Shown piece by piece: positions 54,933 to 64,000 of a DNA stretch of 64,000 bases. A program made the translations under genes and the position numbers. Position 1 is the stretch's first letter. Each line of letters starts with the position of its first letter. The notes beneath the pieces are model-generated. The model was not told where the DNA came from. It worked only from the letters and a program-made list of their open reading frames with translations, and did not search any database. The stretch comes from Albibeggiatoa sp964388965 (GTDB lineage: Bacteria > Pseudomonadota > Gammaproteobacteria > Beggiatoales > Beggiatoaceae): contig CAYMCP010000005.1 of assembly GCA_964388965.1 (NCBI GenBank), positions 1 to 64,000 of the forward strand, read 5' to 3'.

Positions 54933-55619
54933 ATGATGTCTTATCAAACAATTATTTATGAAGGTTTATGGAAAAATAATGCAGGTCTAGTGCAATTATT
55001 GGGTTTATGCCCATTACTCGCTGTGACTGGCACATTAGTCAATGGCTTGGGGTTGGGTATTGCAACCACGCTGATTTTAATCGCTTCAAATGTCACTGTT
55101 TCTTTAATCCGCCATATCGTACCTAATGAAGTACGTTTACCGGTTTATGTTTTAATCATTGCTTCTTTTGTTACTGCGATTGAAATGTTAATTAAAGCTT
55201 TTTATTACGATTTATATTTAGTATTAGGGATTTTTATTCCCTTAATTGTGACAAATTGTGCTGTGATTGGTCGGGCGGAGGCGTTTGCTTCTAAAAATCC
55301 AGTAGATAAAGCTTTTATCGATGGTTTAATGATGGGAATGGGGTTTACTTTAGTCTTGGTTTGTTTAGGTGGATTTCGTGAATTATTAGGTTATGGCACG
55401 CTGTTTTCACAAATTGAATTAATGTTTGGTGAAAATGCAAAATGGATGGAAATTCAAGTTATTGAAAATTATCGTGGTTTTTTACTAGCCATTTTATCTC
55501 CCGGTGCATTTTTTGGTTTAGGGCTATTGGTAGCATTAAAGAACTGGATTGATCGCAGTATTGCAGCGAAGCAACGCAGTTTAGATAATTCAGTAGCAGA
55601 ACGCGGAATAAGCTATTAA
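54933..55619 (+). CDS. rsxE: Rnf/Rsx electron transport complex subunit E
   Basis: 228 residues with six membrane segments. GLCPLLAVTGTLVNGLGLG, the NCAVIGRAEAFASKNPV segment with its iron-binding Cys, and the helix DGLMMGMGFTLVL are diagnostic. RnfE with RnfA holds an iron centre in the membrane that moves electrons from NADH/ferredoxin. RnfA, B, C, D and G are not in the window. It follows a DUF262-like gene, so the normal rnfABCDGE order is broken. Confidence 0.93.
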   Translation: MMSYQTIIYEGLWKNNAGLVQLLGLCPLLAVTGTLVNGLGLGIATTLILIASNVTVSLIRHIVPNEVRLPVYVLIIASFVTAIEMLIKAFYYDLYLVLGIFIPLIVTNCAVIGRAEAFASKNPVDKAFIDGLMMGMGFTLVLVCLGGFRELLGYGTLFSQIELMFGENAKWMEIQVIENYRGFLLAILSPGAFFGLGLLVALKNWIDRSIAAKQRSLDNSVAERGISY

Positions 55620-55635
55620 TATATCGGCGAATTTG

Positions 55636-55688
55636 GTAGATACTGCTGTCCCGTCAAGTGACGACACACGGTGCATCGTCACGGGTTG
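55636..55688. repeat. GACGC-type palindromic repeat fragment
   Basis: Contains GTCAAGTGACGACACACGG and GTGCATCGTCACGGGT, as in the copies near 10021 and 62870. It lies between converging genes. Confidence 0.5.
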
Positions 55689-55694
55689 GCTTTT

Positions 55695-56078
55695 TTAATT
55701 CCGAGTATTTTTCTCTTCAGCGTACATTTGTACCATTGCCTCGTAACCACCAAGTAAAATACTTGCTTGCTCTTCAGTGACAAACTTCGATTTTAAATCA
55801 ACGTAAGCTTTTAAAGCAGGAATACCCTCATCTTCTGTTTTCGCTTCTAATACTGCTTTCGCTGAAGCTTGTAAAGTTTCGTTTTCAGAATCGGCATCTT
55901 TTTCAATGTGTCCCATCAAAAATGACATTTTTTGCATAGGCTCTAACGCTTCTTCAACCGCTTGTTCAGTATCTTGTTCCGCAGCCGCTTCTGCTTGAGT
56001 AATGGTTGCCGCTTCGTCTGCATAGACATTAAAACTTAAAGCCGCAGTTAAAACAATTGCTAATGATAATTTAAACAT
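55695..56078 (-). CDS. Small exported protein, Ala/Glu-rich
   Basis: About 127 residues from the ATG at 56078; AAGGAG is 8-9 bases upstream and fits this start better than a GTG at 56087. The signal peptide MFKLSLAIVLTAALSFNVYA should be cut after the AYA-like site. The mature part is acidic and helical with no recognised domain. It ends with QASILLGGYEAMVQMYAEEK. Probably periplasmic. It is upstream of lptD in the opposite order of transcription (both minus, lptD first). Confidence 0.7.
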   Translation of the reverse strand: MFKLSLAIVLTAALSFNVYADEAATITQAEAAAEQDTEQAVEEALEPMQKMSFLMGHIEKDADSENETLQASAKAVLEAKTEDEGIPALKAYVDLKSKFVTEEQASILLGGYEAMVQMYAEEKNTRN

Positions 56079-56177
56079 GAAACACACTCCTTAAATGTTG
56101 GATTCAAAGGATAGCTTATCATTATCAGTGAACAATGATCAACGTCCTTATTAATTCACAAAAAACAACCAGCATTC

Positions 56178-58427
56178 TTAAAAATTGTCTTCGTAACCGG
56201 GAATACTTTGCTCTAATAAAACATCAGCTTTATGCCCTACGCCACCTAAGCCTTTGAAATGGAATTGTAGAAAAATACCATTTACAAAGTCACTTCGGTC
56301 AACATCGGTTAAGTAACGACGTGCAATGACACGTACTGCCCAACAACAAGAATCATATTCTACACCAATAAAAGTTTCTAGTTCAGTGTCATGCAAAATA
56401 GATTGATTCCAACGTCCCAAAACACGCCAGTGACGAATTAGTGGCCAATAAAATGATAAATCAGTTTGTTCTAATTGTCCGTCGCGCAACCGATAAGCAA
56501 GATTTAAAATCCGTTCTTTCGTTTCGTCATGATAACGGGCACGAATAACTGAATATTCATTATTACTGTCGTGGGGATTCCAACGTAAAGTAGTAGATAA
56601 TTTCCAAGAATCAGAGACTTGACTAGCAAGCTCACCAATAATGCTCGATGAAGTATTAGTATATTCCTGTTCACTCGGTAATAATACCCGTCGATCTTTA
56701 AAATAATAAATTTGTCCTAAACTGGCACGCAAGCGTTCTTTACCGTTCTGTTTTTCTAATAGACGACTTGTCACGCCAAAAGTGAGTTGATTGGTATCTT
56801 GTACCCGATCTACACCACTAAAGCTAAAATCTCGAAACATCTGCCCATAAGTCAAATCATAACGTACTGTATCAAATATTGGAATTTCATCTTGTTGCTC
56901 GTAGGAAGTGTAGCGATACATCAAGCGTGGTTCTAAGGTCTGTAATAAATTAGTTTTAAATAAAGTCGTATCACGGTCAAAAAATAATCCTGAATCTAAG
57001 CTAGCATCCCAAGTTAAACGATTGATTTCATTTTTATTATTAGCATTTTGCTCTAAGTTGTAACTCGTATGACGCATACTTAATTTTGGCACGATAAAGT
57101 GGCTAGGGCGACGAAATGGAAAACTGACTGCACTATACAAATCCAAGCGATTACCAGTTGGATTAGGGATGTCCAATACATTACGTTCAAAACGATTAAA
57201 ATCAAATTGAGCTTCAATATTTATGCGTTTATTTAATTCTGGAATATTGGTTTTGAACAGTAATTGCGGTGCGCGGTAATAGGGTTTATCAGCTTGTTGA
57301 TCGGTTAAAGTTTGAAAAGCTTGCAAGCGTCCTAATCCAATCCAACCCTCACCAAAATAATATAAATCAGCGCGTCGTTCCATGTGAGTAACACTACTTA
57401 ATTGTAAATCATAGCCCAAATCTTCAAAATATAGATTATCAGATAAATAATTATAATTTATATCAGCATACCAACGACTATTAGCGTTGAATTTACCGCT
57501 GTGTGTGAATGATACAGAAGCACGTTTATCATTAAAATCTTTATCATTACTCATGTAGGTTGCATTTAATTTACCCGCAGCACTTGATAGTAAATAACGA
57601 AATTCCCCATCCCACAATACACCACGTTTAGACATAGTGCGTAAGCCAATGGTCGCGTCATAGCTGGGATGTAGATTTAAATAATATGGAATGACTGATT
57701 CATAACCCACACTATCGGATATGCCAAAGCTTGGAGTCAGAAAACCTGTTTTACGGTCATCGTTCAAAGGATAAGAAATATAAGGTGTGTAAAGTATTGG
57801 AATATTGAAAAAATCAACCCGTACATGTCTGGATACACCAATACTTTTTTCTTGATCAAGTATCGTTTTTTTAGCTGTTAATTTCCAATGCTCATTTTTC
57901 GGGTCGCAAGTAGTGTAAGTTGTGTTGAATAATTCAATTTCATTTTGATTTTTACGGATAATTTTTTCAGCTTTACCGTGTGCATTATTGCTATTACCGG
58001 TAAATTTTTGCAATAACCAATAGTTTGCTTTATCGATTTCTCCACGATAATCTGAAAATAATTTTAACTTTTCACCTTGTAGTACATAATCATTATCCCA
58101 ATAAGTAAAACCTGTCATAGCGTCTATCGTTTCGTTTTTATTATCGTATATGATGACTTCGCTACTTAAAAGTTGTTCATTACGTTGAAATAATACGTTA
58201 CCTGCAAATGTGGATAAATCTCCTTTTTGCTGTTGCACGAAAGCGGTATCAGAATATAAGCGCAATTGATTTTGTTTTAACGTAGGCAATTGTAAATTAA
58301 GCTCTGGTAATGTTGGCACAACAGGAATTGCATCCTCAATAGGCATACAATATTGCTCTTCTGCAATAACAAGTTGAGAAAAAAAGAGTATTAATATAAA
58401 GCAATTAAGCGTCTTGAGGCAGCTCAT
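56178..58427 (-). CDS. lptD: LPS-assembly protein LptD
   Basis: About 749 residues from the ATG at 58427, which gives a clean signal peptide (ending LVIA); the longer frame would start at TTG 58454. LptD is the outer-membrane barrel that, with LptE, inserts LPS. The N-terminal jellyroll (RLYSDTAFVQQQKGDLSTF) and the barrel lead-in GFLTPSFGISDSVGYE are clear. All four cysteines for the paired disulfides are present: YCMP near the N terminus, TTCDP, and adjacent CC in DSCCWAV. No surA or pdxA follows. Confidence 0.96.
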   Translation of the reverse strand: MSCLKTLNCFILILFFSQLVIAEEQYCMPIEDAIPVVPTLPELNLQLPTLKQNQLRLYSDTAFVQQQKGDLSTFAGNVLFQRNEQLLSSEVIIYDNKNETIDAMTGFTYWDNDYVLQGEKLKLFSDYRGEIDKANYWLLQKFTGNSNNAHGKAEKIIRKNQNEIELFNTTYTTCDPKNEHWKLTAKKTILDQEKSIGVSRHVRVDFFNIPILYTPYISYPLNDDRKTGFLTPSFGISDSVGYESVIPYYLNLHPSYDATIGLRTMSKRGVLWDGEFRYLLSSAAGKLNATYMSNDKDFNDKRASVSFTHSGKFNANSRWYADINYNYLSDNLYFEDLGYDLQLSSVTHMERRADLYYFGEGWIGLGRLQAFQTLTDQQADKPYYRAPQLLFKTNIPELNKRINIEAQFDFNRFERNVLDIPNPTGNRLDLYSAVSFPFRRPSHFIVPKLSMRHTSYNLEQNANNKNEINRLTWDASLDSGLFFDRDTTLFKTNLLQTLEPRLMYRYTSYEQQDEIPIFDTVRYDLTYGQMFRDFSFSGVDRVQDTNQLTFGVTSRLLEKQNGKERLRASLGQIYYFKDRRVLLPSEQEYTNTSSSIIGELASQVSDSWKLSTTLRWNPHDSNNEYSVIRARYHDETKERILNLAYRLRDGQLEQTDLSFYWPLIRHWRVLGRWNQSILHDTELETFIGVEYDSCCWAVRVIARRYLTDVDRSDFVNGIFLQFHFKGLGGVGHKADVLLEQSIPGYEDNF

Positions 58428-58614
58428 TAGAATTGTAGTATTTCTGATAAACAATAGTGCATGTTAAACGTTTTTAGCAGATAAGAAAAGCAAGTTTAGC
58501 CATGACATTGATCTGCAAATTAAGTTACTTTCGGTCTACCATTTGTGCCTATTTTTAAAACCTATGATTTTTAATTTTTCGCATTTAAGATGCAGAGCGT
58601 CTAGGCTATATTTC

Positions 58615-58730
58615 AACACCGAGAGATTGTAAAAAATATTCACTTTTTTTGATTTAGGTTTGTTTAATATCAATAAATCATAATTATTAAAGTGTTTATT
58701 TTTTGCATTTTTTTACAATCTCCGAGTGTT
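58615..58730. repeat. 116-bp inverted-repeat element of a fourth family
   Basis: The ends AACACCGAGAGATTGTAAAAAA and TTTTTTTACAATCTCCGAGTGTT are inverted copies with 2-3 mismatches. It is a single copy in this window. No target duplication is visible. It lies between lptD and leuD. Confidence 0.65.
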
Positions 58731-58749
58731 AGAACAAAAAATTATTAAC

Positions 58750-59391
58750 TTAAAATTGATTTAGCCAAGGATAAGTCTGATAATACTGGGCTTCAAACGC
58801 GCGAATTTCACCTGCGTACTGCAACGTTAAACCTATATCATCTAACCCTTCAAGCAAACACATTTTTCTGAATTCATCTACCTCAAAATTGATTTTTTCG
58901 CCCTCTGGTGTCGTAATAGTTTGCGAAGCTAAATCTACAGTTAATTGATAACCTGTTGTCATTTCAGTCGAATTGATTAATTTATCTACGATTGCATCAT
59001 CTAGTACAATTAGTAACATACCGTTTTTAAAGCAGTTATTGAAAAAAATATCTGCGAAACTTGGAGCGATAATCACCCTAAAACCATAATCTTCTAATGC
59101 CCAAGGCGCGTGCTCACGACTAGAACCACAACCAAAATTTTGGCGTGTAAGTAAAATTTGACTGCCTTGATAGCGGGGTTGATTGAGTATAAAATCTTGA
59201 TTTAATGGACGATTGCTACAATCCATACCCGGCTCACCATGATCTAAATATCGCCATTCATCAAATAAGTAGGGACCAAACCCAGTACGATTAATGGATT
59301 TTAAAAATTGTTTAGGAATAATTGCATCCGTATCAACGTTTGCTCGGTCTAAAGGGGCAACTAAACCTGTTAATGTAGTAAATGCGCGCAT
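58750..59391 (-). CDS. leuD: 3-isopropylmalate dehydratase small subunit
   Basis: 213 residues, full length. With LeuC it isomerises 2- to 3-isopropylmalate in leucine synthesis. [44 protein letters not shown] and [13 protein letters not shown] are hallmarks. LeuC and LeuB are not next to it, so the leu cluster is split. Confidence 0.97.
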   Translation of the reverse strand: MRAFTTLTGLVAPLDRANVDTDAIIPKQFLKSINRTGFGPYLFDEWRYLDHGEPGMDCSNRPLNQDFILNQPRYQGSQILLTRQNFGCGSSREHAPWALEDYGFRVIIAPSFADIFFNNCFKNGMLLIVLDDAIVDKLINSTEMTTGYQLTVDLASQTITTPEGEKINFEVDEFRKMCLLEGLDDIGLTLQYAGEIRAFEAQYYQTYPWLNQF

Positions 59392-59750
59392 GTTCTAATC
59401 CTGTTTCATTAATACATATTTGTTTATATCGTTAAAAATAGATAAATCCACCAATATACGAAAAGCGTAACCGACTATATTTTACCTTGAAACTTAGTTT
59501 TATGGCATAAATTGGTATAAACTTACTAGGTCATAATAAAAATATGTAATACAATGTAAAACAAAAAACTATACTACGTTTGTTAATTTAGCATAGTTTG
59601 TTTTTTGAGTATCATACCACAATTAAATTTACAACATGTTTGAAACCTTGCCCATTTAACTAAAATGGTTGCAAGTAAAGCAATATGCGGGTGATGCTTT
59701 CTTAGCAGTAAAAAAGAATTATCGTTATTTTAATACTATGGAGAAATAAA
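59392..59750. other. Divergent intergenic region between leuD and sat, nothing specific
   Basis: AT-rich; must contain both promoters. GGAGA 6 bases before the sat ATG is the sat ribosome-binding site. No repeat family member was seen here, unlike most gaps of this size. Confidence 0.4.
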
Positions 59751-60923
59751 ATGTCTAAATTAGTCCCCCCTCATGGCGGTGGTGAATTAAAACCTTTATT
59801 GTTACAAGGCAATGATTTACAAGCAGAATTACAACGCGCGACCAGTTTGCCTAAATTAAAATTAAGCTCGCGGGAAATGGGTGACTTAATTATGTTAGGA
59901 ATAGGAGGTTTTACGCCATTAGATGGTTTTATGAGTAAAGCAGATTGGCAAGGCGTGTGCGATAATTACACGATGGCAGACGGTACATTTTTCCCAATTC
60001 CAATAACGTTATCTACCGATAAAGCGACTGCTGATAGTTTGAGCGAAGGACAAGATGTTGCTTTAATTAGTTCGGAAGATGATGAAATTATGGGGATATT
60101 AACGCTTGCAGAAAAATACGCAATTGACAAAGTCCATGAATGCCAACAAGTCTTTAAAACCACTGATGAAGCTCACCCTGGTGTGGAAATGGTGATGGCG
60201 CAAGGCAAAATTAATTTAGCAGGTAAGGTTAAAGTATTTTCGCAAGGTGAATTCCCTAATAAATATAAAGGTTTATTTTTAACTCCAGCGGAAACCCGCG
60301 CTTTATTTGAGCAAAATAATTGGTCAACTGTCGCGGCGTTCCAGACCCGTAATCCAATGCACCGCTCACATGAATATTTAGTTAAAATTGCCATTGAAGT
60401 ATGTGATGGTGTATTGATTCATTCATTATTAGGTAAATTAAAACCCGGTGACATTCCAGCCGATGTGCGCACTAAAGCCATTTCTGGTTTAATTGAAAAT
60501 CATTTTGTTAAAGATACCGTGATTCAAGCAGGTTATCCGTTAGACATGCGTTATGCAGGTCCGCGTGAAGCCTTATTACATGCTCTATTCCGTCAAAATT
60601 ATGGTTGCTCACATTTAATTGTCGGACGTGACCACGCCGGCGTAGGCAAATATTACGGACCATTCGATGCACACAATATTTTTGATGAAATCGCTGAAGA
60701 CGCGCTAGTCATTAAACCATTAAAATTAGATTGGACTTTCTGGTGTTATCAATGTGGTGGTATGGCTTCAATGAAAACGTGTCCGCATAGCGCGGAAGAC
60801 CGTTTAATGTTATCAGGTACGCGCTTGCGTGAATTATTATCCAATGATGAAGAAGTACCAGCAGAATTTAGTCGTCCTGAAGTCTTGTCTGTGTTAAAAG
60901 AATATTACGCCAGCATTAAATAA
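59751..60923 (+). CDS. sat: Sulfate adenylyltransferase (ATP sulfurylase), homo-oligomeric type
   Basis: 390 residues. The active-site [11 protein letters not shown] (about 198-208) and [15 protein letters not shown] (about 292-306) motifs are exact. This is the single-subunit form used by sulfur-oxidising bacteria in reverse: APS plus pyrophosphate gives sulfate plus ATP, the energy-yielding last step of sulfite oxidation through the Apr/Sat route. It differs from the CysDN enzyme of assimilation. AprAB is not in the window. A terminator follows. Confidence 0.97.
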   Translation: MSKLVPPHGGGELKPLLLQGNDLQAELQRATSLPKLKLSSREMGDLIMLGIGGFTPLDGFMSKADWQGVCDNYTMADGTFFPIPITLSTDKATADSLSEGQDVALISSEDDEIMGILTLAEKYAIDKVHECQQVFKTTDEAHPGVEMVMAQGKINLAGKVKVFSQGEFPNKYKGLFLTPAETRALFEQNNWSTVAAFQTRNPMHRSHEYLVKIAIEVCDGVLIHSLLGKLKPGDIPADVRTKAISGLIENHFVKDTVIQAGYPLDMRYAGPREALLHALFRQNYGCSHLIVGRDHAGVGKYYGPFDAHNIFDEIAEDALVIKPLKLDWTFWCYQCGGMASMKTCPHSAEDRLMLSGTRLRELLSNDEEVPAEFSRPEVLSVLKEYYASIK

Positions 60924-60935
60924 TTTATTATTTTT

Positions 60936-60995
60936 AAGGACTAGTAGTTATTTTTTAAATATCAAATATTGTATAACTGCCAGTCCTTCGTTTTT
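60936..60995 (+). terminator. Likely intrinsic terminator of sat
   Basis: AAGGACTAGTAGTT pairs with AACTGCCAGTCCTT (14 positions, one mismatch, one G-U) over an AT-rich loop of about 25 bases, followed by CGTTTTT. Confidence 0.55.
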
Positions 60996-61019
60996 AAAAA
61001 TCAAGTTTTGCACTCCGCT

Positions 61020-61877
61020 TTAGGATGCTTTAGTATTTGCAAAACCTTCACCCGCATGTAATGTTAACTGGGCAAACGGAATCACCCAATCTTCTTTATT
61101 ACACACTTCAACACAAGTTTTCTGAATAAAGCGCGGTATTGCAAAGTAACTGCTAGCAACACAACCATCAGCTTTCACTAATATCAAATAATCCAATGAG
61201 TTAGCCCCAGCTTCTTTAAAATCGACAGATAACAATTTTGCTTGTTCCGCCCATTTCGACTGTGCCAATTTTTCCTGTAAAACCGCTTCAAAACGTTGCG
61301 GAATATCAGTTAAACAGATAGCTTGATGCCGATAATCCACACCAAACGTCACCGAAACCAAAAAGCCATGCCGCGATAAATTATGAATAGGGATTTGTAC
61401 AAATTGCGCAGTCGGAACCGTTACAACTGAACTCATGATGCGTAATTGCACCGTTTCTATCGTTTGCTTAATAATTTCAGCTAACTGCCCATTTTCCCAC
61501 AAAATATAATCTCCTTGACTACAAGGAAACCAAGGTTCATCAGCAATAGAAGGGCGTGAAATCAAATTATTGAGTACATTCGTTGGCAAGCGTAAAATAC
61601 CATCTAATGCTGGGTTACTCAGTGAAGAAAAAACATTAATTTTTAATAAATTATATGGAATACCATCGTAAATTAAACGTTCACCCTGACGCACTGCACC
61701 CATATCCAACAATAAACGAATCTCAGTAATATAACGTGGCAAAGTATTGCGCAAACCCACCAGTAACATCAATACACCTATCACAGTGAGCATGAGCAAT
61801 AATATATCATTTCGAGAATAAAAAACCGTGATTACTGCAAATAAGCTGAGAACGAAAGTAATCGTTAAAAAAAGCAT
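61020..61877 (-). CDS. Mechanosensitive channel (MscS-like), C-terminal part of a split gene
   Basis: 285 residues from an ATG at 61877 that lies inside the end of the upstream frame. Two membrane helices (about 1-45), then GERLIYDGI and EIIKQTIETVQLRIMSS, then VTVPTAQFVQIPIHNLSR, the MscS beta-domain pattern, and a C-terminal cytoplasmic domain. It would lack the N-terminal helices by itself. Removing one T from the seven-T run at the junction fuses it in frame to the 61807-62727 product. Either a disrupted gene, a sequencing error or two overlapping products. Confidence 0.7.
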   Translation of the reverse strand: MLFLTITFVLSLFAVITVFYSRNDILLLMLTVIGVLMLLVGLRNTLPRYITEIRLLLDMGAVRQGERLIYDGIPYNLLKINVFSSLSNPALDGILRLPTNVLNNLISRPSIADEPWFPCSQGDYILWENGQLAEIIKQTIETVQLRIMSSVVTVPTAQFVQIPIHNLSRHGFLVSVTFGVDYRHQAICLTDIPQRFEAVLQEKLAQSKWAEQAKLLSVDFKEAGANSLDYLILVKADGCVASSYFAIPRFIQKTCVEVCNKEDWVIPFAQLTLHAGEGFANTKAS

Positions 61878-62727
61878 AATGTAATAAACGCGCCCAGCGC
61901 AAACGGATTCTACGTTGATACTTATGACTTTGAATAGTATAAAATTTTAGTATTATCCAAGCAATAATACGCATCAGAATCAAAATAATTAATACAATAG
62001 TGACTGCAATTAATAAGGTTAGTCCACGACCATGTATAAAATTATGTAACGTGCTGATAATAGCTGCTTGTGGCGAAACTTGATTTTCTTGCAAACTACT
62101 CAATTGATATTGCGCCAATTCTAATGCACTTTGCGTATCTATTTCACGTTTACGCCACTGTTCAGCAATATCATCCAATTGTTTAACAATAGATTTAGAT
62201 AAATTAGGACGTTGCAACAACTGTTGGATGTGTAATTGAGCTTTTTGAATAGATTTAAGCACGTTTTCCTGCTGTAAAATTTCTATGCGCAACTGCTCAA
62301 TTTTACGTGGTTTTTCAGTCAATTCCTTTAAATTATCTAACAATGGGCGACTAATTAAAACTAGTTCTTTTTTCCAATCAAATTCAGGTGCAACTTGCTG
62401 TTCAACCACTTCCACATCTAAACCACCAATTGCAACCTGTTCAAAAGATTGCTTTTGCTTGCTAATAGCCCGTATCAACTCATCTTGTTGCAACCGCAAA
62501 GTAGATTTTTCAGCATTATCCTCTTTCATGCGCTGCAATTGTTTCTGCAATAAATCCAATTCTTTTTGCTTATCTAATATATTTGTCCAAATATCCTCCA
62601 AACTTTGTACGATGTCCTTTTTCTCTACAGGTGCTTGATTGACAAGCGGTTCATCGGCTACGGCAGTGGATTCGGCTAAAACGACAGGTGACAACAATAA
62701 TTGAATAATGAGTAAACAGTATAACAT
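61807..62727 (-). CDS. Mechanosensitive channel, N-terminal part of a split gene (coiled-coil and first helices)
   Basis: 306 residues. A signal peptide (MLYCLLIIQLLLSPVVLA), a long periplasmic coiled coil (about 35-215), a membrane helix (TLLIAVTIVLIILILMRIIA, about 237-256) and the basic KYQRRIRLRWARLLHY stretch, then 20 residues that look like read-through of the wrong frame. The right frame continues as the 61020-61877 product. The layout (periplasmic coiled coil, then MscS core) resembles the larger MscK/MscM-type channels. Confidence 0.7.
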   Translation of the reverse strand: MLYCLLIIQLLLSPVVLAESTAVADEPLVNQAPVEKKDIVQSLEDIWTNILDKQKELDLLQKQLQRMKEDNAEKSTLRLQQDELIRAISKQKQSFEQVAIGGLDVEVVEQQVAPEFDWKKELVLISRPLLDNLKELTEKPRKIEQLRIEILQQENVLKSIQKAQLHIQQLLQRPNLSKSIVKQLDDIAEQWRKREIDTQSALELAQYQLSSLQENQVSPQAAIISTLHNFIHGRGLTLLIAVTIVLIILILMRIIAWIILKFYTIQSHKYQRRIRLRWARLLHYAFFNDYFRSQLICSNHGFLFSK

Positions 62728-62807
62728 AGCTTATGAGTTGTTGGCTTAAAAAAAATTAACATTTTGAACTTATTTTTGTAATGAAGCAAATATAACTGAA
62801 ATCCCCT

Positions 62808-62921
62808 GCAATTCTCATTTTAAATTTCATGAATGTCGTAGGACGCTGGTGCGTCCCACCGGGTGACGACGCGGTGCATCGTTACGAGTCAACTCTCGTC
62901 ACGAGTCAAAATGAGAATTGC
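62808..62921. repeat. 114-bp inverted-repeat element with GCAATTCTCATTTT ends
   Basis: The ends GCAATTCTCATTTT (62808) and AAAATGAGAATTGC (ending 62921) are perfect inverted repeats. Inside are GGACGCTGGTGCGTCC, CGGGTGACGACGCGGTGCATC and two CGTCACGAGTC-like units. It is the compact counterpart of the interrupted copy at 9911-10226, and shows that GACGC palindromes are the inner part of this family. Confidence 0.8.
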
Positions 62922-63101
62922 TGCATGTCTTGTCTCTGTTATGGTAGATAATTTGAATTTGGAGTACAATCACGCCTAAGTTTTAGGTATGCGGTAGCCT
63001 GCCGACAAGTAATCATAATTTTGCTATCCTGTATGCCTATATCCGCCTGCAACAAATGCAATTTTGCTAATTTCGCTTTACCGTCAATGCGTCAGTCCTA
63101 G

Positions 63102-64000
<899 letters not shown>

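Noticed and set aside
61850..61877. Programmed -1 frameshift at the T-run of the MscS-type gene
   Set aside because: A -1 slip in the run places TAA in the very next codon. The downstream frame corresponds to +1 (or loss of one base), which does not fit the usual slippery heptamer mechanism.

Overview
The window reads as chromosomal DNA of an AT-rich, Gram-negative, sulfur-oxidising gammaproteobacterium. A Beggiatoa-like member of the Thiotrichales is my best guess, made from gene content and not from any search. Pointers are LptD (with its four structural cysteines) and KdsD for an LPS outer membrane, a dissimilatory-type ATP sulfurylase, type IV pilus retraction ATPases (gliding or twitching), an RnfE subunit, a Tat-exported superoxide-reductase-like protein, class III cyclases fused to receiver domains, and traces of caspase-like genes. 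No rRNA, tRNA or CRISPR array was recognised.

Layout. 1-3.4 kb: a membrane-anchored P-loop ATPase next to a decayed Tat-targeted agmatine deiminase gene. 3.5-12.9 kb: housekeeping genes (pdxJ, gcvPB, secA, an ABC-2 exporter permease, a MamK-like actin, hisF-hisA). 13.1-14.4 kb: a toxin-antitoxin patch (transposase scrap, MntA/HepT-type pair, broken YoeB-like toxin). 14.4-22.9 kb: a polytopic membrane protein, a receiver-histidine kinase hybrid, trpD-trpC-folK, a receiver plus tandem adenylate cyclase protein, and a small lipoprotein. 23.1-27.0 kb: a three-gene unit with two PilT/PilU-type ATPases enclosing a DUF2357-like protein. 27.1-27.9 kb: a gene graveyard (brnT split by a 104-bp element, caspase fragment). 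28.0-42.6 kb: an FtsK-like protein with degenerate Walker motifs, a TMTC-like membrane/TPR protein, msrA, nadE, an MTA/SAH deaminase, a desulfoferrodoxin-like protein, recX, anmK, kdsD, a LysR regulator and a PerM-type permease. 42.7-45.1 kb: a decayed secreted-protein gene, an Rpn-type nuclease and a second HEPN/MNT pair. 45.6-50.9 kb: glnK-amtB and the Anbu proteasome-like cluster. 51-64 kb: DUF3108, FmdB-like, PIG-L, TAXI receptor, DUF262-like, rnfE, a small exported protein, lptD, leuD, sat, a mechanosensitive channel split by a frameshift, and the 5' part of hemF, which runs off the right edge.

The most striking non-genic signal is a set of short inverted-repeat elements. One family is exactly 104 bp in all three complete copies. 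It has near-perfect inverted ends and visible target duplications (8, 6 and 8 bp). Two copies sit inside other repeat elements and one sits inside brnT. A partial fourth copy at the left edge ends directly before the first gene and supplies its likely ribosome-binding site. At least three further inverted-repeat families and a GACGC-rich palindromic repeat occupy most of the longer intergenic gaps.

The most interesting protein-level observations are the Walker-defective FtsK homologue, the MamK-like actin, the asymmetric tandem cyclase, and the DUF2357-like gene inside a pilus-ATPase operon. Functional statements come from motif recognition by eye; none was checked against a database.
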